Source: Symbiodinium natans (taxonomy: Eukaryota > Sar > Dinophyceae > Suessiales > Symbiodiniaceae). Taken from it: DNA of 64,000 nt. The notes under the pieces are model-generated. The model saw nothing but the letters and a program-made list of their open reading frames with translations. It did not search any database and was not told the DNA's origin. This document shows, piece by piece, positions 40,481 through 50,190 of the stretch; the stretch's first letter is position 1; each line of letters starts with the position of its first letter. The translations under genes were made by a program, and so were the position numbers. Location: the NCBI GenBank assembly GCA_905221605.1, contig CAJNDS010002834.1:623174-687173 (forward strand), given 5' to 3'.

Positions 40481-41029
40481 GAAGAACACGGGGTTTAAAG
40501 GCCCGAACTCGCTAGCTTACTGATTGCAGGCCCCACCTGGAGCCTGCGAGTGGATTGCCGGCCCCCCAAACCCTAAACCCTAAACCCTAATTCTTTAAAC
40601 CCGAAACCCGAAACCCGAAACCCGAAACCCGAAACCCCAACCCCAACTCCTTGAACAGCCGCCGAGCGAGATTTTCCAAAATCACGTGCCCTTTACCTTT
40701 GGGGGTACCGTATCTCTAAGGCTCCATGTGTTATCACAGGGTTTAGGGTTTAGGGTTTCGGGTTTAGGGTTTAGGGCTACGGTACTTAAATTCAAGAGGA
40801 ACCCCGAAAGGGACCCTAGTTTAAGGAAACGGAAGAGATGTTTTTGTGTAGGGCATAGGTTTCGAGTCTCGGGCTTTAGGGCAGAGTAAAAGGTACAACT
40901 TGGGGGTTTAGGATATAGGGTTTAGGGTTTAGGGTTTAGGGTCTAGGGTTTAGGGTTTAGGGTTTAGGGTTTAGGGTGTAGGGTGTAGGGTTTCGGATAA
41001 GGTCATTTCCCAAAATAGGTGTAACCCTG

Positions 41030-41160
41030 TTCTACCACAGATGGAATAGAATCCCCTTATAAAGGGACCCCCAAAACGGGTACCCCTATGTTCGGAAACC
41101 CCCCAAAAATGTGGGTTTAGGGTTTAGGGTTTAGGGTTTAGGGTTTAGGGTTTAGTAATT
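41030..41160. repeat. Decayed inverted element followed by TTTAGGG tract
   Basis: AAAGGGACCCCCAAAACGGG, then TTCGGAAACCCCCCA, recurs at 1767-1815 and 54255-54300. A TTTAGGG tract follows at 41112-41155. Confidence 0.6.
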
Positions 41161-41171
41161 TAGGGTTGACC

Positions 41172-41270
41172 AGCTGAGAAGACCAGAGGCACTTGGCGGT
41201 GAATATGCTGCACATCCTCAACACCCTCGATCTCGAGGGCGTTGTCATAGGCTGGTAGCGCTCAATCACA
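41172..41270 (-). CDS. Candidate minus-strand exon, unknown protein
   Basis: The minus frame reads ALPAYDNALEIEGVEDVQ, then HIHRQVPLVFSAGQ, with good residue balance. A plus frame (DQLRRPEALGGEYAAHP) is also open. No clear splice signals. Placed on minus because of composition and its neighbour at 39965-40290. Confidence 0.35.
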
Positions 41271-43390
41271 AGGGTTTAGGGTGTTGGGTTTAGGTTTAGG
41301 GTTTAGGGTTTAGGGTTTAGGGTTTAGGGTTTAGGGTTAGGGTTCAGGTCCCCACCTTTCCCCCCCTCCCCCCCCCCTCGTCGCCCCCCTTCCCCACTCC
41401 CACTTCCCCCCGCCCAAAAAGCAAGCTCTAAATCAAGAACGAGGCAACCCCCCAAAAAAGTGCCTGATCCTTTGGACCGTTGAGTGCACAGAGTCCTAAA
41501 CCCTAAATGACCCCTTCTCATGCCTCTTATAAGCGGCATTGGAGGACCTAGACCACTATGAAGCCTTGAACCCTAAACCCTAAACCCTAAACCCTAAACC
41601 ATAAACCCTAAACCCTAAACCCTAGACTGTCGGAGTGGCGGCCTCCCTCCTGTGGGGACGGGGATTCCCCAAACCTGCGGAGCAACAGGCTTAACAGGTT
41701 TCAGGGTTTAGGGTTTAGGGTTTAGGGTTTAGGGCTTTTGCCCGAAACCCCGGGGTTTAGGGTTTAGGGTTTAGGGTTTTGGGTTTGGGGTTTGGGGTTT
41801 AGGGTTTCGGGTTTAGGGTTTAGGGACCCGAAACCCCGAACCCCAAAGGCCTGCAGCTGGTCCAAACATTTTGGGGCAACCCTGAACCCTAAACCCTAAA
41901 CCCTAACCCCTAAACCCTTAACCCTAAACCCTAAACCCTAACCCCGCCCCCAAAACTTGTAGAATCCGCCCTCCGAGGAACTTCCGGAAGATAGAAATCA
42001 GATCCAATCGAGGGGTTTAGGCAGGATTTCGTCGCCCAGAAGGGGAAGGGAAAATGCACCCTGAACCCTATCAACCTGTCTGGGGTTTAGGGTTTAGGGT
42101 TTAGGGTTTAGGGTTTAGGGTTCAGGGTTCAGGGTTTAGGGTTTAGCGTTTAGGGTTAGGGTTTAGGGTCTCGGGTAGACCTCGCAGCAGCCCCTGAGCC
42201 CGAAGCCCTCGGCCGCCTTTGGCTCCCGTGGCTATAGGAGTGTGCCACACGTGCAGGTTAAGACCCCCCCCCCCCCCCGCAAAAAAGAAAGTATATATAT
42301 ATATATACATACATATATATACGTATATATATATATAAGACACACATTAAAACCACAGAAAAATATAGGCACTCTGTGTAAGTAGCCAGAATCTCCAACC
42401 GCAAGAGCCAGACTCCCGACGCCCGACGCCCCAGAACCCTAAAGACCAATCCAAACCCTGAACTTTTGATTTAAACCCTAAACCCTAAACCCTAAACCAC
42501 TCTATGGACCTTGAAGCTCGCAAAAAACTCGGAGTTTCAGAGGGTTCGCGCTCAAGCCGTGTAGCCCCTGAGTCGCCATGGCAGGCAATGGGCGCCGGCC
42601 TCAGCTTAGGGTTTAGAGTTTAGGGTTTAGGGTTTAGGGTTTAGGGTTTAGGGTTTTAGAGTTTTAGAGTTTTTTTAGGGTTTAGGACCTTTTGGGGTCT
42701 GGGTTTTGGGTTTTTTTTTTTTTTTCGGGGTTCAGGGTAAGGTCCCAATAAATACATACCTCCAGATAAACCAACCGGGGTGGGGCGGGGGGCTTTGTTG
42801 CGGGAATGGGGGGGGGGGGGGGGGGAGGGGGGGGAGGGGAGGGGCGAGTGCCCGAGTCTTATATTTCTTTGAGGGACTCTTCATCCCTTGTATTGTGTCG
42901 TGAGCTTAGTACCTTAAGAAACGCCAAGCCTACTTTTGGTAGGCTTCCTAAGAATCCTATCAAGGGTTTCGTCGCAAGTGCCCAGGAAGCAAGTAGGTTT
43001 TGTGTTCTTGTGTTAGCCTCCTAAACCCTAAACCCTAAACCCTAAGCCCTAAACCCGGTGGGATTGAAACAAGGGGGGCCATCCGCAGTCGGGTTTAGGG
43101 TTTAGGGTTTGGGGTTTAGGGTTTAGGGTTTAGGGTTTAGGGTTTAGGCTTCAGGGTTCAGGGTTTAGGGTTTAGAGTTTTCATGGGGTTCTGCCTTGGG
43201 CCCCTGGTTACATGAAGGGACTCTCAGGGGTCCATCCTTATGGGTCCCAGTATGACTTGTTTGAGGTTTAGGGTGTAGGGTTTAGGGGCCCTTCTATAAA
43301 CCTAATTGAACCAAAAACGATATATTCTTTCAAAATTCAATCCTAGGTCACTGATGAACCCGGTCTTGAGAGTGCTGCTACTTGCGGCAG
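41271..43390. repeat. Telomere-type arrays, TA and G-rich tracts, no gene recognised
   Basis: Includes TTTAGGG tracts (41265-41348, 41703-41735, 41757-41825, 42085-42170, 42605-42655, 43093-43185) and a CCCTAAA tract (41567-41626). It also has a C-run (42267-42278) beside a TA microsatellite (42290-42340) and a G-rich run (42809-42842). The stretch 42530-42605 is open in several frames on both strands and cannot be assigned. Confidence 0.7.
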
Positions 43391-43493
43391 TCGGACATGC
43401 ATTCCCGGATGCCCAACACTGCACACGTCGAGCTCAAGCCCGAATCCCTAGGGAAACTTCGACTTGTGCTCAACAACTTGAATGCTGTCACCC
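43391..43493 (+). CDS. Candidate exon, unknown protein
   Basis: Acceptor TTGCGGCAG (43382-43390) opens SDMHSRMPNTAHVELKPE, then SLGKLRLVLNNLNAVT, up to a CCCTAAA tract. The ordered mix of acidic, basic and Leu/Asn residues looks coding. A GT donor within the last codons (GCT|GTCACC) is possible. No family recognised. Confidence 0.45.
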
Positions 43494-43637
43494 TAAACCC
43501 TAAACCCTAAAGCCTAAACCCTAAACCCTAAACCCTAAACCCTAGGCTCGGGTTAACATCGCTGGAATTCTCTCCCGAGGTACAAGGATGTCGATGCCAG
43601 GATGCTCTTAGAGGCCCGCGCGTCTCCACGCGGGTCC

Positions 43638-43783
43638 GGACACACACACGCACACACAGGTTTAGGGTTTAGGGCTTAGGGCTTAGGGTTTAGGGTTTAG
43701 GGCTTAGGGTTTAGGGTGTAGGGCTGAGGGTTTAGGGTTTAGGGTTTAGTGTTTAGGGACACAGACACACGCGCGCACACACA
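43638..43783. repeat. CA microsatellite split by a TTTAGGG tract
   Basis: GGACACACACACGCACACAC (43637-43660) and GGACACAGACACACGCGCGC (43757 on) lie on either side of a TTTAGGG/TTTAGGGC tract, as if one CA-rich site had been duplicated around the insert. Confidence 0.75.
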
Positions 43784-43796
43784 CCTTAAATTTTGC

Positions 43797-43888
43797 CAGT
43801 AGGTGCACTTTAGACCTTTTTAGGTGTCCTTATTTTGTAGGAATTTTAAAGTTGAACCTTTTATCCCGTAGTTATTGGAGAAGTCAGT
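43797..43888. mobile_element. MITE-like family H, copy 3 (diverged)
   Basis: Shares TTTTGTAGGAATTTTAAAG and AGTTATTGGAGAAGT with 22145 and 36606. Confidence 0.5.
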
Positions 43889-44680
43889 CAGCTCAAGACG
43901 CCGCACCAAGCCCTAGACCTCGTACCCTAGGCCCTAAACCATGTGTAGGAGTTTAGGGTTCAGGGGTTTAGGGTTTCAGGTTTAGGGTTTTTTTCTGTGG
44001 CTTTATGTGTGTGTGTGTGTGTGTGTGTGTTTTTTTTGGGGGGGAGTTTATCGGGTTGGAGGTAAGAGCTGGTTTCGTTCTGGCAGGCAGGCGCAGATAG
44101 ACAGGGGTTTAGGACTAAGGGCTACCTAGGATTACAGTCTCATGAGTAGGAATGAGTTCGTAGGTATTGCGTACCCAAAAGAAGTCAAGAAAAGTGTGGG
44201 TAAGTAGCGTCCCAGGTGGAGGCTTCGGCAGGCGTACAGAGTCACAGTGGCAGGTGTAGGGTTTGGAGTTTGGGGCTTAGGGTTTAGGGCTTAGGGTTCA
44301 GCATCTCAAGTCCAAGCATTCACCAGGCAAGCCGGCCTGTCAAGTAACGGAGAGGTCCCACGGTGTGCCTTGCCCACAGACAAATTATAAGGGTTAAGAC
44401 TTAAGAGAGGTTTGGGGTTTAGTCTGGGTTCAGGGTTTAGGGTTTAACCCGCAAGGGGTTCGCAGCCTGAGTGAGCATCTGTGACGACTGTTGAAGTTGG
44501 ACTCCTCCACATCCACTCATGGTGCAGGGGTTTGGGGCTTAGAGGTTTCGAGGTTTAGGAGTTTAGGGGTTGAGGGCTTGCTGGGTGTCTAAGGAAATCT
44601 CCGTACCCGCTCTACACCGTCCCAACATCCTGAAGATCAATCGTATCCTAACTTACTTGCTGGGGTGCACTCTCGAGGAT

Positions 44681-44767
44681 CCTAAACCCTAAACCCTAAA
44701 CCCTAAACCCTAAACCCTAAACCCTAAACCCTAAACCCTAAACCCTAAACCCTAACCCTAAACCCTA
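44681..44767 (-). repeat. CCCTAAA array
   Basis: A uniform C-strand array. Between 43889 and here lie a GT microsatellite (44006-44030) and degenerate repeats, with no exon seen. Confidence 0.93.
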
Positions 44768-44802
44768 CAGCTAAGCTCTAAACCCGCACCCCCTCCGACA
44801 AG

Positions 44803-44888
44803 GTGGAGACCTGCGAAGAAGATCCATCCTCGTTGGCCGAAGGCTGTGCGGCTGGCTATAGGGATTTCAGGACCTACAGGAACCCGAA
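44803..44888 (+). CDS. Candidate exon, unknown protein
   Basis: Acceptor GACAAG (44797-44802) opens VETCEEDPSSLAEGCAAG, then YRDFRTYRNPN, running into a CCCTATAA array. A GC donor (GAAG|GCTGTG) could end it earlier. Acidic start, Tyr/Arg end. Unassigned. Confidence 0.35.
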
Positions 44889-44990
44889 CCCTATAACCCT
44901 ATAACCCTATAACCCTAAACCCTATAACCCTATAATCCTATAACCCTATAACCCTATAACCCTATAACCCTAAACCCTAAATCCTAAGCC
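44887..44990 (-). repeat. 8-bp CCCTATAA array
   Basis: Homogeneous CCCTATAA units with a few CCCTAAA units. Confidence 0.95.
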
Positions 44991-45133
44991 CGAACCCTGG
45001 ATCGCATGATGGTTCTCGTGAGACTTCGACAGCTGCCGAAGGCCGGTGCCCGCGAGTTGTTGCGAACAGGGTCCATGCCCCCTATGCGAAGAACTGCAAA
45101 AGACAAACGACTGAAGTATTCGCTTCGTATAGC

Positions 45134-45248
45134 TATCCCAAAGGATCCATGTACCTTCATAGTATATACTTGGGCCCTAAAGCTACTATATAGGAACCCC
45201 TTTAAGGCCTAAGTATATACTATATAGGTACATGGATCCTTAGGGTAT
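45134..45248. mobile_element. Palindromic MITE-like family D, copy 2
   Basis: Ends AAAGGATCCATGTACCTTCA and ACATGGATCCTTAGGGTAT. This is the reverse complement of the copy at 24775-24890, with few differences. Confidence 0.85.
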
Positions 45249-45318
45249 ATCCGGCCAGAGTCATAGCTGATCTTCTGTACGCAAACCCCATGCAACTATA
45301 CTTGGTTGTTGAGTCATC

Positions 45319-45555
45319 CCTAAACCTTAAGCCCTAAACCCTAAACCCTAAACCCTAAACCCTAAACCCTAAACCCTAAACCCTAAACCCTAAACCCTAA
45401 ACCCTAAACCCTAAACCCTAAACCCTAAACCCAAAAACCTAAACCCTAAACCCTAAACCCTAAACCCTAAACCCTAAACCCTAAACCCTAAACCCTAAAC
45501 CCTAAACCCTAAACCCTAAACCCGAACCCTAAACGCTAAACCCTAAACCTCAAAC
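45319..45555 (-). repeat. Longest CCCTAAA array of the window
   Basis: A C-strand array of more than 30 units with one AAAAACCTAAA break near 45433. Confidence 0.96.
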
Positions 45556-45668
45556 CTACGCCGTCAACTCAAGACCCCCTAAAATCTCCAAGTCCGAAGC
45601 CCTGACCCAGCATCTGCCGAACTGCTTAAGCACCCCCCAAGAAAGAAATCTGACCCAGCATCAGGAAT

Positions 45669-45752
45669 ACTTGGGCCTTAAAGTTCTTCCTATATAAGGA
45701 CTTTGGGGCCCAAGTATAGAATAATTAGGTACATGGACCCTCAGGGATTTAC
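45669..45752. mobile_element. Family D, truncated copy 3
   Basis: ATACTTGGGCCTTAAAGTTC to AGGTACATGGACCCTCAGGG. Only one end is complete. Confidence 0.6.
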
Positions 45753-45754
45753 CT

Positions 45755-45862
45755 GAGACTGCTTAAGACCCCTCAAACCAGGGAAAATTTTCTCCCTTCT
45801 TAAGATAATGTAGAGACTGTGGTCTTTCTATGTTGGGGGTTCTTAAGCAAATAGCAGGCATG
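45755..45862. mobile_element. MITE-like family G, copy 3
   Basis: Ends ACTGCTTAAGACCCC and GGGGGTTCTTAAGCAAATAG, with a central AAATTTTCTCCC/CTTCTTAAG region. Confidence 0.45.
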
Positions 45863-45982
45863 CGTAATGCCCAACGTGGACAAGACGCCAAGTAACCAAC
45901 ACATCTCAGACCCTTTTCCAAAACCTCACATCTGCACAACGCTGCGCCCTAAACCCTGTGGGTTTAGAGGTTAAGGCCTTGG

Positions 45983-46173
45983 GCACCCTTGCTAGCAAGC
46001 GACTGTGATTTTGGCCTCAACATTTTCGACTGGGTGGGCTATAGAGCAGCCGTGATAGACCAGACGCTGTCTCCATGTCCAGCGGTTGAAGTGCCAGGGC
46101 CTGGTTGGGACCCTTTGGACCCTGACAACACTGCCAAGCAGCACCAGCCATTTGCGTTGCGAACAGTACAATG
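45983..46173 (+). CDS. Candidate terminal exon, unknown protein
   Basis: The frame reads PLLASDCDFGLNIFDWVG, then YRAAVIDQTLSPCPAVE, VPGPGWDPLDPDNTAKQ and HQPFALRTVQ, with a TGA. It is open upstream into TTTAGAGG-type sequence, with no clear acceptor. The content looks protein-like (Trp, Asp, Pro clusters). Minus-strand frames are also open but poorer. No family recognised. Confidence 0.4.
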
Positions 46174-46274
46174 ATTGCGCGAGAGTGGTCATCGAAACGA
46201 TGGGAAGACATGCTGGCATAGCAGCCGCAATTCCTTTATTGGTTTCTTAAGGGAGAGGTGGGGGGGGGGTTTCA

Positions 46275-46380
46275 TGGGGGGTAGGGTAGGTAACCAGGGA
46301 GCCTTAGGGAAGGTTAGGAAGCCTTAGGGAGTACTGGGGTGCAATTATTAGGGAACCTTGGTTTACATACCCCCCCCCCC
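46275..46380. mobile_element. MITE-like family I, copy 2
   Basis: Reverse complement of the unit at 30720-30812, with AGTACTGGGGTGCAATTATT in the middle and a C-run at the right end. Confidence 0.6.
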
Positions 46381-47368
46381 CCCTTGAAATTGAATGCCCC
46401 CCTCCCTTAAGAACACCATAAAACACCCGACGCCTGGCAGGCGGCAGCAAGGCCCAGAAATGAGTTGTCATCGGGAGTTTCTTGGGTTTAGGGCTTGGGG
46501 CTTAGGGCTTATAGGGCATTCAAAGAGGTTCGTGGGTTTAGGGTTTAAGGTTCTTGGGCTTATTGGGCTTACTGGGTTTTGTTGGGCTTTCTTGCGCATT
46601 TTATTTTTATTTTTATTTTTATTTTTTTTTTGGGGGGGGGGCTTGTTGGGTTTCTTATTTCTTGGTTTTTTGTTGGGTTTCTTGGGTTTGTTTTGGGGTT
46701 TTCTTGGTGTTCTTGGATTTTCTTGGTTGTCTCGAGTTTCTTGGGTTTGGGGTCCAGGGTTTGAGCATGAGGGGTCAACCGGTCACCTCTTGAGGTGAGT
46801 CGCCCCCCCTAAAAATTCTAAATCCCAAAACTCGACACCCTAGATATCGGAGAAACACCACACGATATGCACATTAGTCACATTCGGGTTTAGGGTTTAG
46901 GGTTTAGGGTTTAGGGTTTAGGGTTAAAAATGCAACGGTTATCTGCAAAACTACACCCTTATAAGCCCTAAATTCCTAAGCCCTACGAATTAAGCCCTGA
47001 AACTTAAACCCTACATCCCGAAACCCTGTGAACCCAAAATCCTCAATACTAAACTTGAACCAGGGGCTCACTTATACCCAGACGCTTTTACACAACAGAG
47101 AGGCTATAGACTTTGGCCATTTTAAGTGGGCCTGCTGGGTTGGTCTGGGATAGTCCTGAAGTTCAACAGGCCGCAGCGCCTATCTAACCCTATTAACCCA
47201 TAGGTTTTCGTGTGAGGGCCCCGAACCTATCCCAGCATGCCTTCTCAAAACCCTGTGTGGTGCTTCAACCCTACCAGACGCGAGGGTTTAGGGTTCAGGG
47301 TTCAGGGTGCAGGGTTTAGGGTTTGGGGTTGAGGCTAAGTGCTTCCACCCTGACCTAGCCCTGCGCAG
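46381..47368. other. Non-coding: T-rich and TTGGG-rich DNA
   Basis: Includes a T-rich run followed by a G-run (46600-46640), TTCTTGGGTTT-type degenerate text and a TTTAGGG tract (46888-46925). Frames through 46394-46798 are low-complexity Phe/Leu/Gly and are not accepted. Confidence 0.65.
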
Positions 47369-47449
47369 GAGCAGCCGGACGTGTGCGCGGACGGCGCCGG
47401 GGCATACCTCCGCCGGAGCCTTGATGTTGCGCTCCTTGCGACCCTCGGG
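47369..47449 (+). CDS. Candidate internal exon, unknown protein
   Basis: Acceptor CCTGCGCAG (47360-47368) and GT donor (GTTTAT) at 47450 frame 27 codons in phase 0: EQPDVCADGAGAYLRRSL, then DVALLATLG. The donor GT is supplied by the following GGGTTTATAAGGG text, close to a telomere-type unit. It could be an upstream exon of the CAX gene (N-terminal cytosolic region), but nothing in the sequence proves it. Confidence 0.5.
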
Positions 47450-48151
47450 GTTTATAAGGGTTTAGGGTTTAGGGTTTAGGGCTAGGGTTCAGGGTTTGGG
47501 GCTGGGACACGAAGCATGAGGGACCCACATGGGGTAATTAGGTTCCTATTGCAACGCCCAGCAAAACCCTCATGACTGAGAGAATTCCGCCGTATGTATG
47601 CTAGGCATGACCATGGCATGTGTGAATTGGGAGTTGTTCTGTCTGCCTGCGGTGCAAGGGCCAACTCCCCAACCCCCCCTCAACCCCGAACTGCAAAACC
47701 GGGGGCTCGAACGACGAAGCTTAAACCCCCTATGCCTTGGGGTTGTGTTTTAAGGGTTGTAGATTTACATTTATGTCGGAGGGCATTGTAGAACCAAGGC
47801 TACTAAGGGTTGTTGGTTCAGAGCTTACAGTTTAGGGTTGCGGGTGTCAAAATTAATGCCGGGGCATTGTAAGTGTTAAGGGTTGATGCTTCAGGGTGTA
47901 CCGTGTAGGGCTGCCAACAACTGCAGCGCGTACCCCAAACCCTGCAAACCCCATAAACCCCAAAAAAAAGTGGTAAACCTTCCAAACCCCCAAAACCCTA
48001 TAAACCCTGTAAACCGTCGTTTTGGTTTTGCGCCAGAGCGTTCTCCTCCACCCCTGCGAGGTGGGGGCTTGGCCGTGGACAGAACAGCTGAATTTCCAGA
48101 TATTCGATCGGGTTTAGGATTTAGGGTTTAGGGTTTAGGGTTTAGGGTGGA

Positions 48152-48365
48152 GATGCCGTCCTGTCCTGTGCTCCCTTCCTGCGCCAGCGCGTTCCCCCAC
48201 ACAGCACCGTTTGGAGGGCATGTGCCAAGTATGGATTGCAGCATGCAAACACCCTCCACTGCCTGTACACACATGAGCGAGCTGCTGCTTTCCTTCGCCG
48301 CGCCCGGCCCTCTCTCTATTGCGGCCGCGCGTACATCCGGACGATGTTAATGCAGCGCTCGACTG
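48152..48365 (+). CDS. Candidate long exon, unknown protein
   Basis: After GTGGAG the frame (G)DAVLSCAPFLRQRVPPHS, then TVWRACAKYGLQHANTL, HCLYTHERAAAFLRRAR and PSLYCGRAYIRTMLMQR stays open to a stop near 48390. Cys/Arg-rich and protein-like. Two other plus frames are also open for part of it, so frame choice rests on composition. No family recognised. Confidence 0.35.
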
Positions 48366-48463
48366 GGTGTCCTTCCCTAGGGTTTAGGTAGCTTTAGGGT
48401 GTATGGTTTCTAGCTAGGCCCTTGGGAGAATCGAAATTCTTGCCTTTTGGTTGAAGAGATACT

Positions 48464-48520
48464 AAACCCTAAACCCTAAACCCTAAACCCTAAACCCTAA
48501 ACCCTAAACCCTAAACCCTA
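48464..48520 (-). repeat. CCCTAAA tract
   Basis: A uniform C-strand tract. Confidence 0.95.
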
Positions 48521-48639
48521 TAATTAGGAATATTGTTCAGAGGGGTTTTAAGGGCACTCCTAGATTTTGACCAGGGGAGCCACCCCCTCCAGTCCAACCC
48601 CACCACCCTCAAGCCTTCAGCTTGGGTTCCTTAAGCTTG

Positions 48640-48780
48640 GGTTCAGGGTTTAGGGTTTAGGGTTTAGGATTTAGGGTTTAGGGTTTGGGGTTTAGGGTTT
48701 AGGGTTTGGGGTTTAGGGCTTAGGGCTTAGGGCTTAGGGTTTAGGGTTTAGGTGGGGGTTAGGGTTTAGGGTTTAGGGTG
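48640..48780 (+). repeat. TTTAGGG/TTTGGGG/CTTAGGG array
   Basis: A G-strand array with mixed variants ending 8 bp before the acceptor at 48788. Confidence 0.93.
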
Positions 48781-48788
48781 CCTTCAAG

Positions 48789-48890
48789 GCACCACGCTCT
48801 CCGCGTTATTATTCGGCCACGAAGACGCGCCCGCCTTCCTCAATGCCGGGGTCTCGGTCCTGTTGTTGTGGGCTCCAATGGGCTTGGAAG
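48789..48890 (+). CDS. Candidate internal exon with hydrophobic segment
   Basis: Acceptor CCTTCAAG|GC (to 48788) and GT donor (GTTTTA) at 48891 frame 102 bp. It encodes TTLSALLFGHEDAPAFLN, then AGVSVLLLWAPMGLE, with a hydrophobic stretch long enough for a membrane segment. It lies 1.2 kb upstream of the first recognised CAX exon, but its phase (ends after one base) does not fit that exon directly. An unknown upstream gene or a missing small exon are both possible. Confidence 0.5.
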
Positions 48891-48894
48891 GTTT

Positions 48895-49375
48895 TAGAGT
48901 TTTTTTTTTTTTTAATAGGGTTTTACGGGGTTTGATTGGGTTTAATAGGGTCTTCATCGGGGTTTCATAGGGTTTTATGGTTTTTTGGCGGGCTTCTTAG
49001 GAGAGTGTAGAGGGTTTAGAGGGTTTAGAGGGTTTAGAAGGTTTAGAGTGTTTAGAGTGTTCATTCTATAGGGTCTAGAGGTTTTGTAGAGGGTTTGTAG
49101 GGGCTTGTTTGTAGGCTTTTCGGGTTGTAGGGTTTATCGGGTTTTTTAGGGTTTATGCGCTTTGTAGGGTTTATGTGGTTTAGAAGGTTTGTAGGGCGTA
49201 CAGGGTTTAGAGCGTGCATTAGGGCTTCATGGGCTTATAGTGTTTTTTTTTTTTTTTTTGTAGGGCTTGTGGGGTTTTAAGGTCTTATACGGTGTATAGG
49301 GTTTGTAGGGGGTACAGGGTTTATAGGGTGGATAGTAGTTATATGGGGTTGAGATAGTTTTTATAAGGCTAGGGT
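48895..49375 (+). repeat. GGGTTTAGA/GGGTTTATA degenerate array
   Basis: Units of about 8-9 bp (GGTTTAGAG, GGGTTTATA, GGTTTGTAG) with two T-runs (48900-48913 and 49245-49260). Locally distinct from perfect TTTAGGG. Confidence 0.85.
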
Positions 49376-49475
49376 TTAGTTTGAACAAAGTTTGGGGGTG
49401 TTGATTTGCTTGTAGCTCAACTCTTCTTCTCGCCGGCCCCTCACCTGTATCCCGCTTCAGAGTATGTTCGAAGAA

Positions 49476-49605
49476 AACCCTAAACCCTAAACCCCAAACC
49501 CCAAACCCTAAACCCTAAACCCTAAACCCTAAACCCTAAACCCTAAACCCTAAACCCTAAACCCTAAACCCTAAACCCTAAACCCTAACCCTAAACCCTG
49601 AACCC
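49476..49605 (-). repeat. CCCTAAA array
   Basis: A C-strand array, uniform in the middle. Confidence 0.95.
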
Positions 49606-50133
49606 TAATCCCGACTGAGTTGAAGGTTTCGAGATGGGGTTAGTGTTCATTTGAGGCTTAGGGGTTTGGGGTTCGTCGGCCATGGGACTGGCCGTGTGTG
49701 TTGGGGTTAGGTTTAGGGGTTTAGGGGTTTTGTGTGTTTGGGTGTTTCAGGGTTTTGGGGTTTAGGAGTTAGGGTTTGGGGTAGGTTTAGGTGTTTAGAT
49801 TAGGCTGAGGGGGGTTTTGGTTCTGCGCGTTTGGTTCTTTGACCTGAGTGTGTGTGGATCAGGGCTTGGTGGCTCTGCGTCCTCAATCACCAAAACGCAC
49901 CGATAGGCCTCCAACCCATGAAAGCGGAATCACTGTTTAGGGTTTAGGGTTTAGGGTTCAATGTAACCCTAACCCTAAACCCCAAACCTTGCAACCCCAA
50001 ACCCCCAAAGAGAAGACCTCGAACAACCCTAAACCCTGAACCCCTGAACCCTGAACCCTAAACCCTAAACCCTGAACCCTGAACCCTGAACCCTGAACCC
50101 TTAGTACCCCAATTCAGAAGACCTCAGTTTCAG

Positions 50134-50190
50134 GTGCTGCTGGTCTGCATCCCACTGGCCTTCGTGGCTCACTTCGGCAACTGGGGCGCG
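50134..50190 (+). CDS. CAX exon a: first membrane helix
   Basis: A 57-bp phase-0 exon between acceptor AGTTTCAG and donor GTGCGA, encoding VLLVCIPLAFVAHFGNWGA. It matches the first hydrophobic segment of CAX exchangers (LLV-x-x-PLA-x-x-AHF). Confidence 0.85.

Noticed and set aside
41741-41838. CCCGAAACCCCG on both sides of a tract as a host duplication
   Set aside because: The motif itself is a telomere-unit variant, so recurrence is expected.
46394-46798. 134-codon open frame
   Set aside because: Low-complexity Phe/Leu/Gly translation of TTTTTATTTT and TTGGGTTT sequence.
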